IMG/VR virus record: IMGVR_UViG_3300042731_009261
Location: 1 to 38,617 of that record
Origin: a virus
Strand: one strand, 5' to 3'
Length of the DNA stretch: 38,617 nt
Part shown: positions 37,934-38,617 of the stretch, in pieces
How the letters are laid out: the number at the start of each line of letters is the position of its first letter
Position numbering within the stretch: the stretch's first letter is position 1
Notes under the pieces: model-generated
The model's input: the letters and a program-made list of their open reading frames with translations, nothing else
The model's database searches: none
Told to the model about the DNA's origin: nothing
Position numbers and translations under genes: made by a program

Positions 37934-38617
37934 ATGAAGATTTATGATGGTTCTAATAGATTTTATTTTGAAGTTGAGGTCTTATCTACTGATTCATATA
38001 ATGAGACTGATAGCTTCTATTTTTCTGCGGAATTTCGTTCAAGCTCAAGCAGTTCAAGTTCTGTATCAAGTAGTTCATCTTCAAGCTCAAGTAGTTTAAG
38101 CTCAAGTTCATCTTCAAGTTCAGTGAGTTCAAGCTCAAGTTCATCTTCAAGCTCAAGTAGTTTAAGCTCAAGTTCATCTTCAAGTTCTGAATCTTCATCC
38201 TCAAGTTCGAGTTCATCTTCAAGTTCGAGTTCTCTAAGCAGTTCTTCAAGTTCGAGTTCTCTAAGCAGTTCTTCAAGCTCAAGTTCGAGTTCTGTGAGTT
38301 CATCAAGCTCAAGTAGCTCAAGTTCCAGTTCAAGCTCAAGTTCTCTAAGCAGTTCTTCAAGCTCAAGTTCTCTAAGCAGTTCTTCAAGCTCAAGTTCTTC
38401 AAGTGAATCTTCAAGCTCAAGTTCAAGTTCGAGTTCTGAATCATCAAGTTCTAGTTCTTCAAGTGAATCTTCAAGTTCTGAATCTTTACTTAGTTCTAGT
38501 TCTGAATCTTCAAGCTCAAGTTCAAGTTCGAGTTCTCTAAGCAGTTCTTCAAGCTCAAGTTCTGAATCTTCAAGTTCAAGCTCAAGTTCTGAATCTTCAA
38601 GTTCAAGCTCAAGTTCT
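37934..38617 (+). CDS. Poly-serine protein, 3' end beyond window
   Basis: The frame is open from ATG 37934 to the last base (228 codons). The first 35 residues, MKIYDGSNRFYFEVEV to FYFSAEFR, look like a small beta domain. From residue 36 (38039) nearly every codon is Ser (TCA, TCT, AGC, AGT, TCG mixed), with single Leu, Val or Glu breaking runs of about 6-13 Ser. Mixed codons but repeated blocks (such as TCAAGCTCAAG) mean the tract is both old and repeat-prone. Poly-Ser linkers in bacteria join domains of surface enzymes; in a phage a long flexible fibre linker is likely (inference). The C-terminal domain is not in the window. Confidence 0.75.
   Translation, partial: MKIYDGSNRFYFEVEVLSTDSYNETDSFYFSAEFRSSSSSSSSVSSSSSSSSSSLSSSSSSSSVSSSSSSSSSSSSLSSSSSSSSESSSSSSSSSSSSSSLSSSSSSSSLSSSSSSSSSSVSSSSSSSSSSSSSSSSLSSSSSSSSLSSSSSSSSSSESSSSSSSSSSESSSSSSSSESSSSESLLSSSSESSSSSSSSSSLSSSSSSSSESSSSSSSSESSSSSSSS
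38039..38617 (+). repeat. Low-complexity TCA/AGC serine-codon repeat
   Basis: 579 bases made of imperfect short repeats (TCAAGCTCAAGT, TCTTCAAGTTCGAGT, TCTCTAAGCAGT and similar), all in one frame, coding poly-Ser with occasional Leu, Glu or Val. Such DNA is prone to expansion and to misassembly, so the tract length may be unreliable. Confidence 0.85.

Noticed and set aside
37986-38447. Minus-strand open frame of 153 codons rich in Leu, Asn and Ser
   Set aside because: It is the complement of the poly-serine repeat; the plus-strand frame has a start and a distinct N-terminal domain.
1-38617. Alternative genetic code with UGA as Trp, suggested by the interrupted gene at 7590
   Set aside because: UGA ends several genes in tight overlaps (4392, 9084, 12020, 34083, 35021, 22428), so it is a working stop codon here.
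1-38617. CRISPR array, insertion sequence or rRNA
   Set aside because: No regularly spaced direct repeats with unique spacers, no transposase-like protein and no rRNA-like sequence were seen.

Overview
The window is a 38.6 kb piece of a large, strongly AT-rich, lytic tailed phage with a T4-like core. The T4-type features are a family-B DNA polymerase, a DnaB/gp41-like helicase, a UvsW-like helicase next to a UvsY-like mediator, a gp4-like head completion protein, and TATAAATA late promoters in intergenic spacers. Genes are packed with TAATG or ATGA overlaps and AGGAG-type ribosome sites. The host is not readable from the sequence: signal peptides and lipoboxes are present, but nothing fixes the phylum. 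No integrase, IS element or CRISPR array is seen.

Layout. (1) 1-7533: a glycan/small-molecule island. It has the end of a GT4 glycosyltransferase, class I methyltransferase-like proteins, a CmcI-like protein, a nucleoside deoxyribosyltransferase-like protein, a DegT/StrS aminotransferase, a sulfotransferase-like P-loop protein and two paralogous glycosyltransferase-like proteins. (2) 7548-10151: a late-promoter block of small proteins with a shared N-terminal leader. (3) 10135-13903: a metallophosphoesterase, an exported protein, and a radical SAM enzyme coupled to a possible SPOUT-like protein. (4) 13881-22703: fibre/virion proteins with beta-helix-like and modular segments. (5) 22712-23358: two more leader-bearing proteins. 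(6) 23313-30221: replication and recombination. UvsW and UvsY diverge from helicase, uracil-DNA glycosylase, two tRNAs and DNA polymerase across a strikingly symmetric promoter. (7) 30205-33798, minus strand: three leader-bearing proteins, then a lysis-type cassette (LLH-like holin, two lipoproteins, C92-like peptidase, PAS protein, XhlA-like protein). (8) 33877-38617: plus-strand late genes, with many more leader proteins, the gp4-like protein, basic proteins, and a poly-serine protein running off the end.

The main discovery candidate is a family of about 16 otherwise mostly unrelated small proteins in four clusters on both strands. They share an N-terminal leader of the type M-x-[LIV]-[DKF]-K-[IY]-[LD]-x-[YFL]-L-x-E, as in MDLVDKYLGE/A. 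The leader ends in the (L/I)-x-E site that T4 prohead protease cuts, and it resembles the T4 capsid-targeting sequence. I infer a large set of proteins packaged in the capsid, trimmed, and possibly injected with the DNA.

A second theme is non-standard translation. DNA polymerase appears to start at AUU; that start places its exonuclease residues at D112/E114, the T4 numbers. A leader protein also appears to start at AUU. An in-frame UGA cuts a conserved Cys motif in one gene. An RF2-like UUU-UGA-U site sits at the start of the gp4-like gene. Both tRNAs have Leu anticodons but only 5-nt variable loops. Some of these could be assembly errors; each is reported separately.
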